A DNA stretch of 64,000 bases from Rhyacophila brunnea (Eukaryota > Arthropoda > Insecta > Trichoptera > Rhyacophilidae). Position numbers and translations under genes: made by a program. Location: positions 1-64,000 of the forward strand of contig JAGYXB010001611.1 in NCBI GenBank assembly GCA_022495005.1. The letters are read 5' to 3'. The notes below the pieces were generated by a model, which saw only the letters and a list, made by a program, of their open reading frames with translations, was not told the DNA's origin and did not search any database. Shown in pieces: positions 53,421 through 63,862 of the stretch; the stretch's first letter is position 1; every line of letters starts with the position of its first letter.

Positions 53421-54710
53421 CGAGGGTGGGTCAATAATTCCTTAGAAAAAAGCATTAAAACAGTTTTTATTTTTGTATTTTTTTTTTATTTCTCAACATA
53501 ATCTCCTTGGAGCTCAATACACTTGGTTAGACGTTTCTCAATTTTTTTTAAACCGTCAGAAAAATAAGTTTTCGGAAGGTCCTCAAAATAAGCATTTGTC
53601 CGATCGATGACTTCTTCATTTGAAAAAAAACGTTGTCCACTTAGCCATTTTTTTAAGTTTGGGAAAAGGAAAAAGTCACTGGGGGCTAAATCTGGCGAAT
53701 ACGGTGGGTGGTCGACCAATTCGAACTTCAATTCTTCAATTTTAGCCATTGATCGTAAACATGTGTGAACACGGGCATTGTCCTGATGAAAGAGGATTTT
53801 TTTCCTGTTTAAATGAGGCCGTTTTTCTTCAATTTTGTTTTTTAGCTGGTCCAATAAAGATGCATAATAATCCCCTGTTGTTGTTTTTCCTTTTTCCAAA
53901 TAGTCAACGAAAATAATTCCACGTGCATCCCAAAATACAGTAGCCATAACCTTACCAGCTGATTTTACGGTTTTCGCCTTCTTTGGACATGGTTCGCCTT
54001 TCGCAATCCACTGCTTTGACTGTTCTTTCGTCTCGGGAGTATAGTGGTGTTTCCATGTTTCATCTACAGTCACAAAGCGATGAAAAAATTCATCCGGATT
54101 GCGTTGCATGAGCGACAACAGGGCTTTAGAGGCCACCACCCTATTGCGTTTATTGTCGACTGTGAGCAAACGCGGCACCCATCTTGCAGAAATTTTTTCA
54201 TGCCCAATTTGTCATGTAAAATAGAAATGACGCTACCTTTTGAGATCCCTGTAACCTCAATTATCTCACTCAACTTTAATCTTCGGTCACTTAACACCAT
54301 ATCGTGGATTTTATTGATCATTTCTGGTGTAGTCACCTCTCAGGACGTCCTGAGCGTGGTTCATCCTTTGTTGATGTACGACCACGTTTAAATTCATTTA
54401 ACCAGTTATAAATAGTTGCAAGTGAAGGAGCAGATGTGCCGTGAACTAAATCCAACTCATTTTTTATTTCCTTTGCTGTTAACCCTTTTATATTAAAATG
54501 TTTAATAACAGCTCTAAACTCAATTTTCTCCTTTTTTGTAAACAAGCAATTTTTTTTTTTAAATGTACGAGAAACACACAACAACCCGACCAATCTGATT
54601 GAAACTTCGCAGCATACTGAATCGGTAGTGCCGCTGCATGAAAACAAACCGCTTACAGTACTAGTCGCGCCACCTGTCGGCTTTTCTAAGGACTTATTGA
54701 CCCACCCTCG
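53421..54710 (-). mobile_element. Complete mariner element, 1290 bp
   Basis: The ends are near-perfect 29-bp inverted repeats (CGAGGGTGGGTCAATAATTC at the left, GACTTATTGACCCACCCTCG at the right), flanked by TA (53419-53420, 54711-54712), the expected mariner target duplication. The length is that of a full mariner, and the transposase gene fills it on the minus strand. The high end identity suggests fairly recent insertion, but the gene has two frameshifts. Confidence 0.95.
53486..54610 (-). pseudogene. mariner transposase, two frameshifts
   Basis: Cut-and-paste transposase that would bind the element's ends and insert at TA. The N-terminal helix-turn-helix part (54333-54610) includes KIEFRAVIKHFNIKG, IYNWLNEFKRGR and PRSGRPE. 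A frameshift near 54337-54345 leads to TPEMINKIHDMVLSDRRLK and GSVISILHDKLGMKK. A second, at the A6 run 54193-54198 (one base short), leads to the 230-residue catalytic part 53486-54178. There the DDD triad is intact: VTVDETW (D39 of that part), FHQDN (D133) and SPDLAPSD (D168), giving exactly 34 residues between the last two, i.e. D,D34D. It ends ELQGDYVEK-stop, the normal C-terminus. No start codon is evident before KKEKIEF. The two single-base lesions make it inactive; the total length otherwise matches the family (about 345). Confidence 0.93.
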
Positions 54711-54712
54711 TA

Positions 54713-55017
54713 TTATCGTATACTCTCTTCCTTCGTAAGGCGTTGAATTTGGTAGCCGTCCTGTCCATGACAGTTTCGCGGATACGGTTCAGCCATCATA
54801 CTATCTTTCACCAACGCTTTTTTCCCCTCAAATAGTCCATCGTATGACTTGTATGGTCTCAAACTGGAGATTCGTCACGTGACTGTGATCGTTTTTGAGT
54901 TTTCCTCATACAGAAGCTTTCTTTCCTTCAACATCCTTGTCCGTTTCATAAATTGATAATTTTAATAGATCCGTAACACTCACATCTCAAATATTTGCTA
55001 AAAGCAAGCCTTATTAC
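54713..55017. other. Spacer
   Basis: Nothing recognised. Confidence 0.4.
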
Positions 55018-55479
55018 CACGTTTTTCTTGGCTCGTATTCTTATTTGTCCGGTGGTTGTTTATCCAGTACAAATCTTGCAATCGATTTTTAACTAACTTC
55101 CCGACTAGCTAGACATTTTAAACTTTTAGAATATATCAGAACACGATGCCAATGCATTCCTTTAATACTTTTAGCCATCTTTAAGTAGAATTGAATTCAT
55201 TTTCAGTTAATTCTGTTTTGTATGAAAAGTTATTTCGGAAGAAATCCGTAATCCAGTCCACTATTATTGGTTGCTAAAGGGGTGGTCCTAGCAACTAACT
55301 TATGAATATGTACGTGCGTTACTATGGAAATCAAAATGACATTTCAGTATTCTATATTTGTTTGTTTGTTGCAAAATAGCAAAAAAAAATGATTTGTTGG
55401 CAATTGCCTTTTTGTCCTAAATTATTAATACTTGGATTTGTCAAGTTAATATGATTCAACAGAAAATGTAAAAACGTGG
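55018..55479 (-). mobile_element. TA-flanked MITE, copy 4
   Basis: TA-CCACGTTTTTCTTGGCTCG ... AAATGTAAAAACGTGG-TA; both end changes (CCACG/CGTGG) are complementary, so the ends have changed together. The interior is as in copies 1-3, plus GCAAAATAGCAAAAAAAAAT. It lacks the outer TATAAAAAG block seen by the other copies and abuts the pogo-like element. Confidence 0.85.
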
Positions 55480-55485
55480 TAGGTA

Positions 55486-56822
55486 GAGGAAGGGTGCCTA
55501 TTATGAGATACTTTTTTTTGTGACATTCTCAAATCTAAAATAAACTCATTGCAGGGTATCTATTATTATAAATACATCAAACATACTGTTTACTAATAAA
55601 TTTGTAGTCATGAGATTTTTCTTTCAGCCCGTTTATTTTAGATTCGCATTTTAGTGAAAAATGTCAAATAAGCTGTTCTCCAAAAAGTGTTCCTAATTTG
55701 AGATAGTCGCTGTTCCTAATATGAGACTATCTCATATTGGGAACATTATGAAAAAAACAACAGCTGTAATTGATATGAATAATTATATATTTGTTTACAT
55801 ATTTTCACGTGATCTCATTTAATCCAAATCCACTTTTTATTCAAATATTATCATAACAAAAAACACAAATAAAAACATCTCCTCCTGCTAAATTACTACA
55901 ATCTTCATGACTTAATTTGAAACACCTGCGCCCATTTTTATACTCTTGTATCTTCCGTAAAATTCCAACTACAGTAAATAATTACGCATGGCATCATTTT
56001 CTTCATCGTCGTCATCAGTACTATCATCGTTAAATATCATCTCTTCTCCACCTTCGCTTGACGAGGACTCAAATTCCTCTTTCTTCCTTTTAATTTCTTT
56101 CTAATTTTTCTTTCCCATCGCTTTTTCCATTCTAGTTTTCTTTTTTTCCTCAGCCATCTTTTCTTTTTGTAATTTGTGGGTTTCGACCATCTTTGACATA
56201 ACGCTCCAGCGTGGCTTTTGGTACTCCGAACTGTTTGGCAGCTTTCGGATATCCCATTTCTTTCTTTCAAACGACGTTCAGAGCTTGAAACATAGACTCG
56301 GGGTCCCATATTTTCCTTTTTGACGGAGGCATCTATGGAAAATATAATATAAAACATACACACACATTATAAACGTTGATATGGTTTCAAAGTAAAATGT
56401 GTACCCAATATGAGATATCTCATATTGGGCACACCCAAGTATCTCATTTTAGGCTCATTCAAAATTTGACATAAAAAATTAACTATTCTTCTTCTAGAGT
56501 CGATAATAATACAGAAGATACTCAAATATAAAGCAAACTACCAAACCACGTGTTTAATTAAGAAATAAACATTGTACGATACCTTAGAGATGTTCTATCA
56601 TCATCAAAAGTAGCACGTGGAAAAATTTCTTGGACGAGTGATCGACGAAAACACACATCCACCACCAAAGACAAGCGCTGCATGCTGCACACTGACAGTC
56701 GTTTGGAGCTATTACTCCTCGCTACTGCGTGACACCAACACCATATTTTATTATCGTCCGGTTGCTGAGTTATTGCTATATCTCATATTAGGCACCTATC
56801 TCATAATAGGCACCCTTCCTCA
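55486..56822 (-). mobile_element. pogo-like/psq DNA transposon, internally deleted
   Basis: Ends GAGGAAGGGTGCCTATTATG and CATAATAGGCACCCTTCCTC are perfect inverted repeats. The motif TATCTCATATTGGGC-like recurs inside (55725-55745, 56405-56460, 56779-56800), as subterminal binding-site-like repeats. It carries the two ends of a pogo-type transposase gene with the catalytic middle removed. Flanks suggest a TA target but are not symmetrical. Confidence 0.85.
55841..56332 (-). pseudogene. pogo-like transposase: psq HTH fused by deletion to acidic zinc-finger tail
   Basis: The gene starts ATG at 56332 and reads MPPSKRKIWDPESMF, then a TGA stop, then EMGYPKAAKQFGVPKATLER, a clear pipsqueak-type DNA-binding helix-turn-helix. 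Within about 20 codons of lysine-rich sequence the reading passes, with a frameshift, to the acidic tail EFESSSSEGGEEMIF and DDSTDDDDEEND. Another frame shift leads to RRCFKLSHEDCSN and FICVFCYDN-I-stop at 55841, a degenerate cysteine/histidine finger like the C-terminal finger of many insect pogo-like transposases. The central DDE/CENP-B-like catalytic domain (some 300 residues in relatives) is absent. The 108-residue ORF at 56037-56363 is a different frame and a shadow. Confidence 0.8.
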
Positions 56823-56869
56823 TAAAAGTAATTATTTTTATCACAGATGCAATCACAAAGCTCGTTGAG

Positions 56870-57003
56870 GTATATAGGGAAATCATTCAACAATGGCACC
56901 ATATGCGATTCGTAGGTGTATTGGTGTCATTTGATAATATAATGGTTGTTTCAATGCTAGCAAGCAATACCAATACAACTGCAAATCATGTTTGCCGTAG
57001 AGT
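56870..57003 (-). mobile_element. Foldback MITE copy (pair with 61258-61415)
   Basis: TATAGGGAAATCATTCAACA, ATGGCACCATATGCGATTCG, CAATGCTAGCAAGCAATACC and AATACAACTGCAAATC match the reverse complement of 61258-61415. The right arm is missing. Confidence 0.7.
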
Positions 57004-57004
57004 T

Positions 57005-57195
57005 GCTTCTTCATAACTTTGCAATCCCGGCTCTAGGATGAAAATGATGTAATATATTCTAAAAATATTTTTTTACATTTATATTACCTAATTATTTTTA
57101 CTACATTTATTAATACAGGTGAATACCATTTGATCTAATTTTATGCGAGGTAATTAGGCAAAGAGGCGAATCAGTGTAGTAAAAAAAGCAAAAAA
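57005..57195 (+). mobile_element. Short TIR MITE, copy 2 (pair with 10339-10546)
   Basis: CTTCATAACTTTGCAATC, CTCTAGGATGAAAATGATGT and GAGGTAATTAGGCAAAGAGG align with the 10 kb copy. The right terminal repeat is lost. Confidence 0.75.
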
Positions 57196-57329
57196 ACAGA
57201 CTCATTTTCATACGATACGTCAATACTCCTGTAGGTAGGTACTTGCTCACTCCAGCCCAAATAATATTTGCCTATACCCACCACATAATTTCAATGCATC
57301 GTTTAGTTTTAGTCTTGATCATTCTTTAA

Positions 57330-57487
57330 TATTTACATAAACACATGTTGTCTTTTCTACTTTCTTGTTATATTAATTGTTATTTGTAACTAAGACATTT
57401 TTATATTTCTGTATTTATTATGTATTATGGAGCATTGGCCAATCGCTGTAATGCCGTAATACTCTTTTTTCTAAATATAATAAATAA
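57330..57487 (+). mobile_element. 3' tail of the second jockey-like LINE
   Basis: GTTATTTGTAACTAAGACAT, TATGTATTATGGAGCATTGG, CCAATCGCTGTAATG and AATAATAAATAAATCAT match 53165-53275. Coding sequence fully absent. Confidence 0.78.
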
Positions 57488-57496
57488 ATCATAACC

Positions 57497-57820
57497 TGAA
57501 CATCCTGAAGCGGGCCCCCAGGCCACCTGAATCGGCCTGAATCTAATGCTCTATGGCAACATTTCTCAAATAGTATTCCGCAAAGCACCAAGGTTCTACG
57601 AGGTAAAATTCAGGGTATTCCGTGTAGGTATTTTTAGCGATTTTATATATTTTTAAATAAATCCACTAAAATTATCGTATTGCACAACCAAATATCTATT
57701 ATTGCCGGAGTCAAATAGCGCCGCAGGCAATTTTTTTAACTGTTATGGGAAATTCGTGATGCATGTTTATTTCACTTTTTTGGTAGACCCACCACGCCAG
57801 ACCTCCTTGTGGGGGTGGGG
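57497..57820 (+). mobile_element. GC-ended hAT MITE (family H), copy 4, degraded
   Basis: ACATCCTGAAGCGGGCCCCC, AGGCCACCTGAA, TTTTTAGCGATTTTATATAT, AATAGCGCCGCAGGC and CTTGTGGGGGTGGGG follow the family order. Both ends are mutated and no duplication is seen. It starts only about 10 bp after the LINE tail. Confidence 0.65.
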
Positions 57821-59011
57821 TCGTGGTCTTGATAATGAATGGCCTGACAACCGGACTATGGACAAAAACTAAATTTATTATGATTGTTAAATCATCGTAA
57901 AAAAAAATGTTAACTTTGTAGCTACGTAAACTAATGGTTCTACACTTCTGAGTGATAGACAAACATTTTTTAAATATTTTCTAACCCTTCCCAATGCGAT
58001 ATGGATCTATCTCTATAAATTCCTATTAAGTGCCTATCCACATATACACACGTTTTTATCGAATTCAAAATCTAACATCGAGAAATAAAATTGATTTCAC
58101 CAATACTTAGTCAAGTTAATGAGTAAGCGCAGCTGTAAAAACTTAATTACTGTCATATCTCAAAATCTTTATTGGCTAGTAATATGATTAGCATACATTT
58201 TTTTTATTATCTTTACTAACACTAAACTTATCTAAATAATATGTATGTGAGTATAATATATCAGGGGTTTTCAATCAAAATACAATTCAGTAACTACGAC
58301 TCTTTTTAGCAAACACCATCATAATATTATACTACATCTGACGAAGCAAAAGCTAATATAATAATAATATAAAACATAGTATAAAACATAGTATAATTAC
58401 GACGATTTGTATTAATAACGATATCAAGCTTAGTTAAGTCAAAGTGAGAGAGAGCTGTTTGAAATAAGGACTATTGGTTTCGTCATTATTTTACAAAAAT
58501 AAAAAAAAGGTGCAACTGCCTATTTCTAGTATTTTAGATGACATAAGTACTAGGATCTATTCTAAACAATCGGGTCTAGAACAATTCTGCACCGGGACAA
58601 CTGGGCCCTTCGCAACAGAATGAAATTCGAAAATAAATAGACGTTCGTGAATTATAGCTACTTTTAAAATATATATTTAATACTCGTACCTTAATATTAT
58701 TATTTAATACTGGGTGAGAATTTAAATATACACAAATAATGATTTAATTGTGCAAATGTTTAATTTCCAACGAGAAGAGAGGTCTTTTATTTTTATATGA
58801 ATCGTCAGGCATAATAATTCTCAATCCGCAATAAAAAACATTATTGTAAGAGAAACATCAATTAAAACTACCAAGTAGTAGATATAAACTTATTAAACTT
58901 TCTAGTCTATTTCTGTATTGAATCGTAACGAACGTCTATTATTAATTATTTCATTCGACAGTGCGGCGCCCACTTGTCCTGGTGTCCAGTTGTCCCAGTA
59001 CCAAAAAATCT
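57821..59011. other. AT-rich intergenic DNA
   Basis: No gene recognised; ORF 57711-57962 (minus) overlaps the hAT MITE and is incidental. Confidence 0.4.
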
Positions 59012-59155
59012 ATAAAAGCCGTAAAATTCCAAAAAATACAAAGCACGGCTGAATGTTCTCAAATATTCCAATGTTGAATGCGCGTTTTTTTTACGTGATT
59101 AACTTAAAAGGTATCTACATTATATGATACAGTCGTAACTATTGAATATAACATT
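59012..59155 (+). repeat. Weak dispersed repeat (pair with 61037-61150)
   Basis: CTATAAAAGCCGTAAAATTC, TTCTCAAATATTCCAATGTT, GAATGCGCG and ATGATACAGTCGTAA correspond in order to CTATAAAACGCGAGGAACAC, GTCCTCAAATATTGAATGAA and ATGATACAGACGTAATTATT. Diverged; family unknown. Confidence 0.4.
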
Positions 59156-59160
59156 TTTTT

Positions 59161-59343
59161 GACCATGCCTGATACTAAGAAAACCATATGGACCTCCAGA
59201 AAGTGGAGGTTTTGTGTTAACGGATTTATGTTTTATTAGGTCCATACTACTCATGACTCCAAACACAAATTGTAAAACATTATATTATGTATTTTCCGGA
59301 TCCAGGATTCAAACCTGGTACCCACGACATTATAAGCCGACGC
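59161..59343 (-). repeat. SINE-A copy
   Basis: On the minus strand: GTCGGCTTATAATGTCGTGG, ACCAGGTTTGAATCCTGGAT (B box GGTTTGAATCC), ATGGACCTAATAAAACATAA, CCTCCACTTTCTGGAGGTCC and CAGGCATGGTC. The A-box end is incomplete. Confidence 0.78.
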
Positions 59344-59378
59344 GTAAGCAAAATCATATTATTTAACACGTGTACAAG

Positions 59379-59678
59379 TTAGTGTATAGGTACAATATTC
59401 TTCCACACTTGAGAATTAAACCTTGTAACAGACTCACCCAGAAGACAACCCATGTTTTCATCCCCAGCACAGTCCTCACACAAAAATATTGTACTTAAAA
59501 GAAAGTTTCCTTTGCCAGATTCTAGTTTTGCTCGAATGCACGAAACCATCACATGCACAATTCTTCGACTCATTTCTCGGAAGGCGAAGATCAAGTGCGA
59601 ATAACGCGAGCACGCAAGTGAAATTTTACGTCTAGCAGGATCACAATATCCGTCCCGTTCTATCGCGTGCCAAAGCAT
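59379..59678 (-). CDS. Unidentified ORF, 99 aa
   Basis: Not recognised. The translation has a cysteine cluster (FLCEDCAGDENMGCLL) and a basic N-terminal half but no family motif I can name. An in-frame stop lies about 12 codons upstream of the methionine at 59678, so the frame does not extend far. Part of the downstream end (complement of 59413-59452) resembles 53330-53375, which suggests repeat-derived sequence. There is no splice or promoter evidence. It is more likely a chance or transposon-derived ORF than a host gene. Confidence 0.15.
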   Translation of the reverse strand: MLWHAIERDGYCDPARRKISLACSRYSHLIFAFREMSRRIVHVMVSCIRAKLESGKGNFLLSTIFLCEDCAGDENMGCLLGESVTRFNSQVWKNIVPIH

Positions 59679-60266
59679 ACGAAAAGAAGATACGTATTTT
59701 AGTGTTTATCAATGACCACCTATGTGTTGGTGATATATTTTGTTTATCCGCAGCAAATAATTTATGCAAAGAGAATTTACGTCTGGAAAGAAGTGGTTTG
59801 AATGAAAAATTGTTATGTGTGTTTGTGGGGGAGGGGGGGGGATCCGCACACAAAATAGAAAAATTAGAGGGAACGTTGACTGGTAGGTAATTATACTAAT
59901 TATATAATTCGTAAAATAATCATACGAATATTGCTATGTACGAGTACCAGCGGGCAGTATTAAAATTGTTGAATATTGTACGCGACCCAGTGGTTGACGA
60001 AATCTGGAAATTAGTGTTGGTAAATAGACGTATGTACCCAATAAAATTCTAGCACGTATGTACGTAGCGTGCTTTATAGTGATTATTTATTTACCAGTAT
60101 TTTTATTATTGCCCAGATATTCATTTATTAATTTATGCAAAAGCGTGCCACATAAATTAAAAATTGAATTAATAATAGAAAAAAAACAAATAAAAGTTTT
60201 ATAGCCGTGTTTCTGGTTATGAATCTGAATACTTAACATTTTTTGTACCTTCATTTAGAAATTAAT

Positions 60267-60596
60267 TTAACAGATTGGTGTATAGATACTTAATTGTGAA
60301 ATCCCACATTTGACAGCAAAATGCAAGCAAGAAAATATCAAGTAGGTGCCTAAATTATTATGGGTATTAAAAAATATACCACAGCGCGCCTGTCTTGACG
60401 TAAATAATGGTCCGATTATGTGTGAAATAATTCTGAACTTTTTTCGTATGGACTTTACATCTCGTAACTTCAGCCAGTCTGTCGAATTGTATGAAATAAG
60501 GTAGGCTCCTATCGCAGAGCCTAAAATATTCGCATATAATATTGTTGTCATGGCTGCACTTTGTCCAAAATCATTAATAATTAGATAATTAAAAAA
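60267..60596 (-). CDS. Unidentified ORF, hydrophobic N-terminal part
   Basis: Not recognised. The frame is open upstream of the methionine at 60551 (NYLIINDFGQSAA before MTTILYANILGSAIGAYLIS) and gives a plausible membrane segment of about 20 residues followed by a charged stretch (KLRDVKSIRKKFR). The rest is featureless. An exon of a membrane protein is conceivable, but equally it may be chance in AT-rich DNA. No start context, splice pattern or neighbouring exon supports it. Confidence 0.15.
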   Translation of the reverse strand, partial: FFNYLIINDFGQSAAMTTILYANILGSAIGAYLISYNSTDWLKLRDVKSIRKKFRIISHIIGPLFTSRQARCGIFFNTHNNLGTYLIFSCLHFAVKCGISQLSIYTPIC

Positions 60597-61036
60597 AATC
60601 TACGGCGTTTAATCGAATATTAATAAATAAGTAAGTATAGATTGTTTTTAAAAATAAAAAGACATTTTATCTAATGATTTTTGATGTGTATAAATGTTTT
60701 GAAAAATACGTAACTTAAACATATCGCTCATTTTTATTACGTCAGTGAGTTTTTGAAGTTTCATTGTATTAGTGTATCGTTGTCATTTATTATTGTTAAC
60801 CTATTTATTAGTAGTGATATCGTACTATCTTCTTATTTCTAGTAAGTATACCTGACATGTATGCTCTTTTTATCAGATCTCCACAGCATACCTCTTTCCA
60901 AAAGTCACCCTTCAAAGTTATCCAATTGTCATTTGCCGTGGAACGGATTAATAAAATAGGTATAAATGTGAAAGTCAGTCGCCAAGGATAAAGGTTTGGT
61001 GGCTTTATTACTTTGAGCCCTTTAGGGCCTTTAGGC

Positions 61037-61150
61037 TATAAAACGCGAGGAACACAAAGCGCACCGACTGTCCTCAAATATTGAATGAACGTTTCGTTTA
61101 CTTGACAAACTATAATGCATATTATGATACAGACGTAATTATTGAGAATA
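61037..61150 (+). repeat. Weak dispersed repeat (pair with 59012-59155)
   Basis: See the 59 kb copy; ATTATGATACAGACG is also close to ATTATGATAGATACAGACG upstream of the LINE end at 52800, so it may be LINE-derived. Confidence 0.35.
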
Positions 61151-61257
61151 ACATATTCTTTAAGGGCGTTGGGTAGGGGGAGGCGGGGCTAGTTGCTACG
61201 GGGGCACATTGTTACATCGTAGTTAACTTTCCAACCATAAGGTACTCTGGTATATGG

Positions 61258-61415
61258 TATAGGTAAATCATTCTACAGAGGCACCATGGGTACGGAAAAA
61301 GCGACTTGCAGTTGTAGTGGTATTGTTTGTTAGCATTGAATCAAGCATTGCAGCAGACAATTCCAATACACACGCGAAACGCCTATGGTGCCAATGTAGA
61401 ATGATTTACCTATAC
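61258..61415. mobile_element. Foldback MITE, 158 bp
   Basis: TATAGGTAAATCATTCTACA and GGCACCATGG at the left; GCCTATGGTGCCAATGTAGA and ATGATTTACCTATA at the right. Near-perfect terminal inverted repeats. A copy lies at 56870-57003. Confidence 0.82.
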
Positions 61416-62400
61416 AAGGGGTGTTTTAGCTAAATTTCAAAACAGATCTGTCTGTGTCGTGTATTTTATAAATTTACAAATAAGTGCAAAAGAGTAGGTA
61501 GGTCGGTACTAAGTATACTACCTAGTAACTACATTTAACAGTGTATGGAAAATACACGTTTTTGTTAAGAGAGAGAGAGAGAGAAAAATATAAATCCAAC
61601 GCCCAGTTTATTCCATATTATTTATCCTCACTCGAGATTCGCACCCTGTTGTACCACACCGGCACACCCGGTAGGTAGGCCAGCTCACATTAATTTTGTG
61701 TTCCCTGTCATTTGCATAATCAACGGAGATTTTTTTATCGCAGATGATGCAATCGATTCCTCAGAAAATTTAAAAAGGGCACCCGAGACATTAAACACTG
61801 GTTAATAAAATGAAAAAAAAAACATACGTATTTCTCACAAATTGAGTATAAAATTATTACCCATGAAAATAAAAAAACCATGAAAATAACATTTTAGACC
61901 AATAATTTATTTATTTATTAAATTATTTTAAAAAGATACAATGAGCACATAACAATTTATCAATTCAAGACGTTCACAACGTGACATTTAGAATAAAAAG
62001 TACAGGTGAATCAACTCAGTAAAGAAAAAACAACGTATAGCGTATAACGTATAAATACCTATGTAGGACCCTACCTACTAGAAATAATCGAAAAATGATC
62101 ATTGCAGATAATTAGCTTACTTACTGTTTTATTGTTATAGAGTAGATTCAAGTCGTTTCCGATCCAGAGAGTGCCTGCCACAAGGCAACATTAATTGCAC
62201 ATAAATTTTTCTGTGTTTCAAGTCAATACGGAAGACTTACTAAATATGTTATATATTTGTGTTCATCTGCATCCGAAAATATAAAATCCACCTCAAATCA
62301 TTCCTATTTCCATTGAAACGAATCATAATAACCATAATTATTATAATTTTATTATGAGATGGATTATAGTCTGCAAGCCATTCGCCCAGCACCTTTAATT
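61416..62400. other. Intergenic DNA with a GA microsatellite
   Basis: AGAGAGAGAGAGAGAGA at 61568-61584. No gene. A T-rich to A-rich low-complexity interval lies at 61805-61935. Confidence 0.45.
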
Positions 62401-62706
62401 TTATAAAAAGATTTTAATAATACCAGGTAACAATCTTATTGGTGGCGTTCTCCCCCCCCTGATGAGAGAAATGTCTCCGAAGAATGTTGATATTTCTATA
62501 AAACAACGGTTTAAACAAAGTAATTGTGTTGGTCTCTCAATAAACATGACGCCGTACGTGTACGTCTGCTTTTTATTCATCCTAATTTCATGGTGGCGTT
62601 TCAAACCAGAGCTTCTCCATACTTGACTTTCCCAATTGAAAATATCATAAGTCAGCGCATCAATTTTCATTATAACGATGGGGTATGAAACCGAGAAGAA
62701 TAGCGC
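62401..62706 (-). CDS. Unidentified ORF, 89 aa or longer
   Basis: Not recognised with confidence. The frame is open upstream of the methionine at 62670 (LFFSVSYPIVI precedes it). It contains DIFNWESQVWRSSGLKRHHE and FIERPTQLLCLNRCFIEIST. The spacing W...P..L...IS.TF faintly recalls the last transmembrane part of insect odorant receptors, but residue spacing differs from that family and no neighbouring exon was found. Treat as hypothetical. Confidence 0.15.
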   Translation of the reverse strand, partial: ALFFSVSYPIVIMKIDALTYDIFNWESQVWRSSGLKRHHEIRMNKKQTYTYGVMFIERPTQLLCLNRCFIEISTFFGDISLIRGGRTPPIRLLPGIIKIFL

Positions 62707-62977
62707 AAAAGTGTCAAGTCGTACTTACTGGACTTCATTTATTATGTACCTACGTTGTAAAATGTAAATCATAGTAGCGAAGTACCGACGCGTGGTCTTG
62801 TGGAGTATTTTAGTGTAAATTTTTATAAAGTTTAGTGGACTGTCCAAGTTACATTAAATTTAATGTGCGTGCGTTGTATTTCATACACATTATTGTTCAT
62901 TTGTGTAGAGACGTAGTACCTATGTACAAATAATTATTGTATAAATAATTATTGTTTGCGGGAAGCTATTTTGTAGA
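62707..62977. other. Spacer
   Basis: Nothing recognised. Confidence 0.4.
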
Positions 62978-63359
62978 TCAGCACACTGGCCCCCACACTC
63001 TGAAGCGGACCCTCGGCCTATGATCTTTGGCGGCCTCCCTACCTATTGCTAAGATGTAAAGCAGTGTGACGCACTACATTAACGTTTTTCAAATTGTGTT
63101 TTAGGTCAAAGTAAGGGTACATACTTAAGCAGTGTATTACTAGCGATTTTTAATACGTCTACTTTAATTATTGAGTTGTCGAATATCGACACACAATAAT
63201 CAAAAATTACATCGTATTCTATAATTTAAAAATTCAAATTGTTAATGGTCATGAAGAATAGCGCCTTTTTTACTATTAAAGCTAGTTCATGACGTGTGCT
63301 TATCTCACTTATCTGGTTAACTCGCCACGCCACCCCCCTTGTGGGGCCATGTCAGTACC
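62978..63359 (+). mobile_element. GC-ended hAT MITE (family H), copy 5
   Basis: The element is about 62986-63351: CTGGCCCCCACACTCTGAAG, GATCTTTGGCGGCCTCCCTA ... CTTGTGGGGCCATG. Flanks TCAGCACA and TCAGTACC agree at six of eight positions, a decayed hAT duplication. Confidence 0.78.
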
Positions 63360-63760
63360 TACTAGAGACTAATTAAGTATTAATATCTAATGGCGGAATA
63401 GGTATAATGGCAAATAATCTATACTATTAATAAAATTCAGGTATCTGACTTTCTGACTGTCTGACTGCATTGTTGATACCTACCTTCCATCTTTGTAGAC
63501 TTTTAGTAGAACTTCAACTTGATTTTCTTTATCTCAGAAGAAACTTATCGTAACTAACGCACTAACAAAAATATGATTGCGGTGACAAGTTTGGTATATC
63601 AGTAATCTAACTGATTAATATTCCATAACTATAATATTAATCCCATTAACATTACTTACAATCATTTTTGTAGAGAAATCGTAATCACATTTTGAGCACC
63701 GCGCCAGGAATTATCTGCGGTTGGTCTGATAGGCGCTATCCAGAAGCCATGTAGCATCAC
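63360..63760. other. Intergenic DNA
   Basis: CTGACTTTCTGACTGTCTGA near 63446 is a short tandem. No gene recognised. Confidence 0.4.
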
Positions 63761-63862
63761 AAGCAGTTAGCGGGGCCCCTCAGGGCGGCGTCGGAGCCCC
63801 GGGGGGCGCCGGGCTCCGCGGCGACGCCCCGCGGTGCGCGAACACTGCCTCAACGACGCTCT
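63761..63862. other. Small GC-rich island
   Basis: About 80 bp of nearly pure G+C (GGCGTCGGAGCCCCGGGGGG, CTCCGCGGCGACGCCCCGCG) in AT-rich surroundings. A plus-strand frame is open from about 63744 past 63900 (AVSGAPQGG, GAPGGAGLRGDAPRCANTAS). ACCTTTTAATTTTTTACAG at 63866-63884 resembles a 3' splice acceptor. It could be a coding exon, a CpG island or the end of a GC-rich repeat; the sequence does not decide. Confidence 0.35.

Noticed and set aside
56037..56363. 108-residue lysine/arginine-rich minus-strand ORF
   Set aside because: It is the wrong frame of the pogo-like transposase remnant; the neighbouring frame gives the clear HTH.
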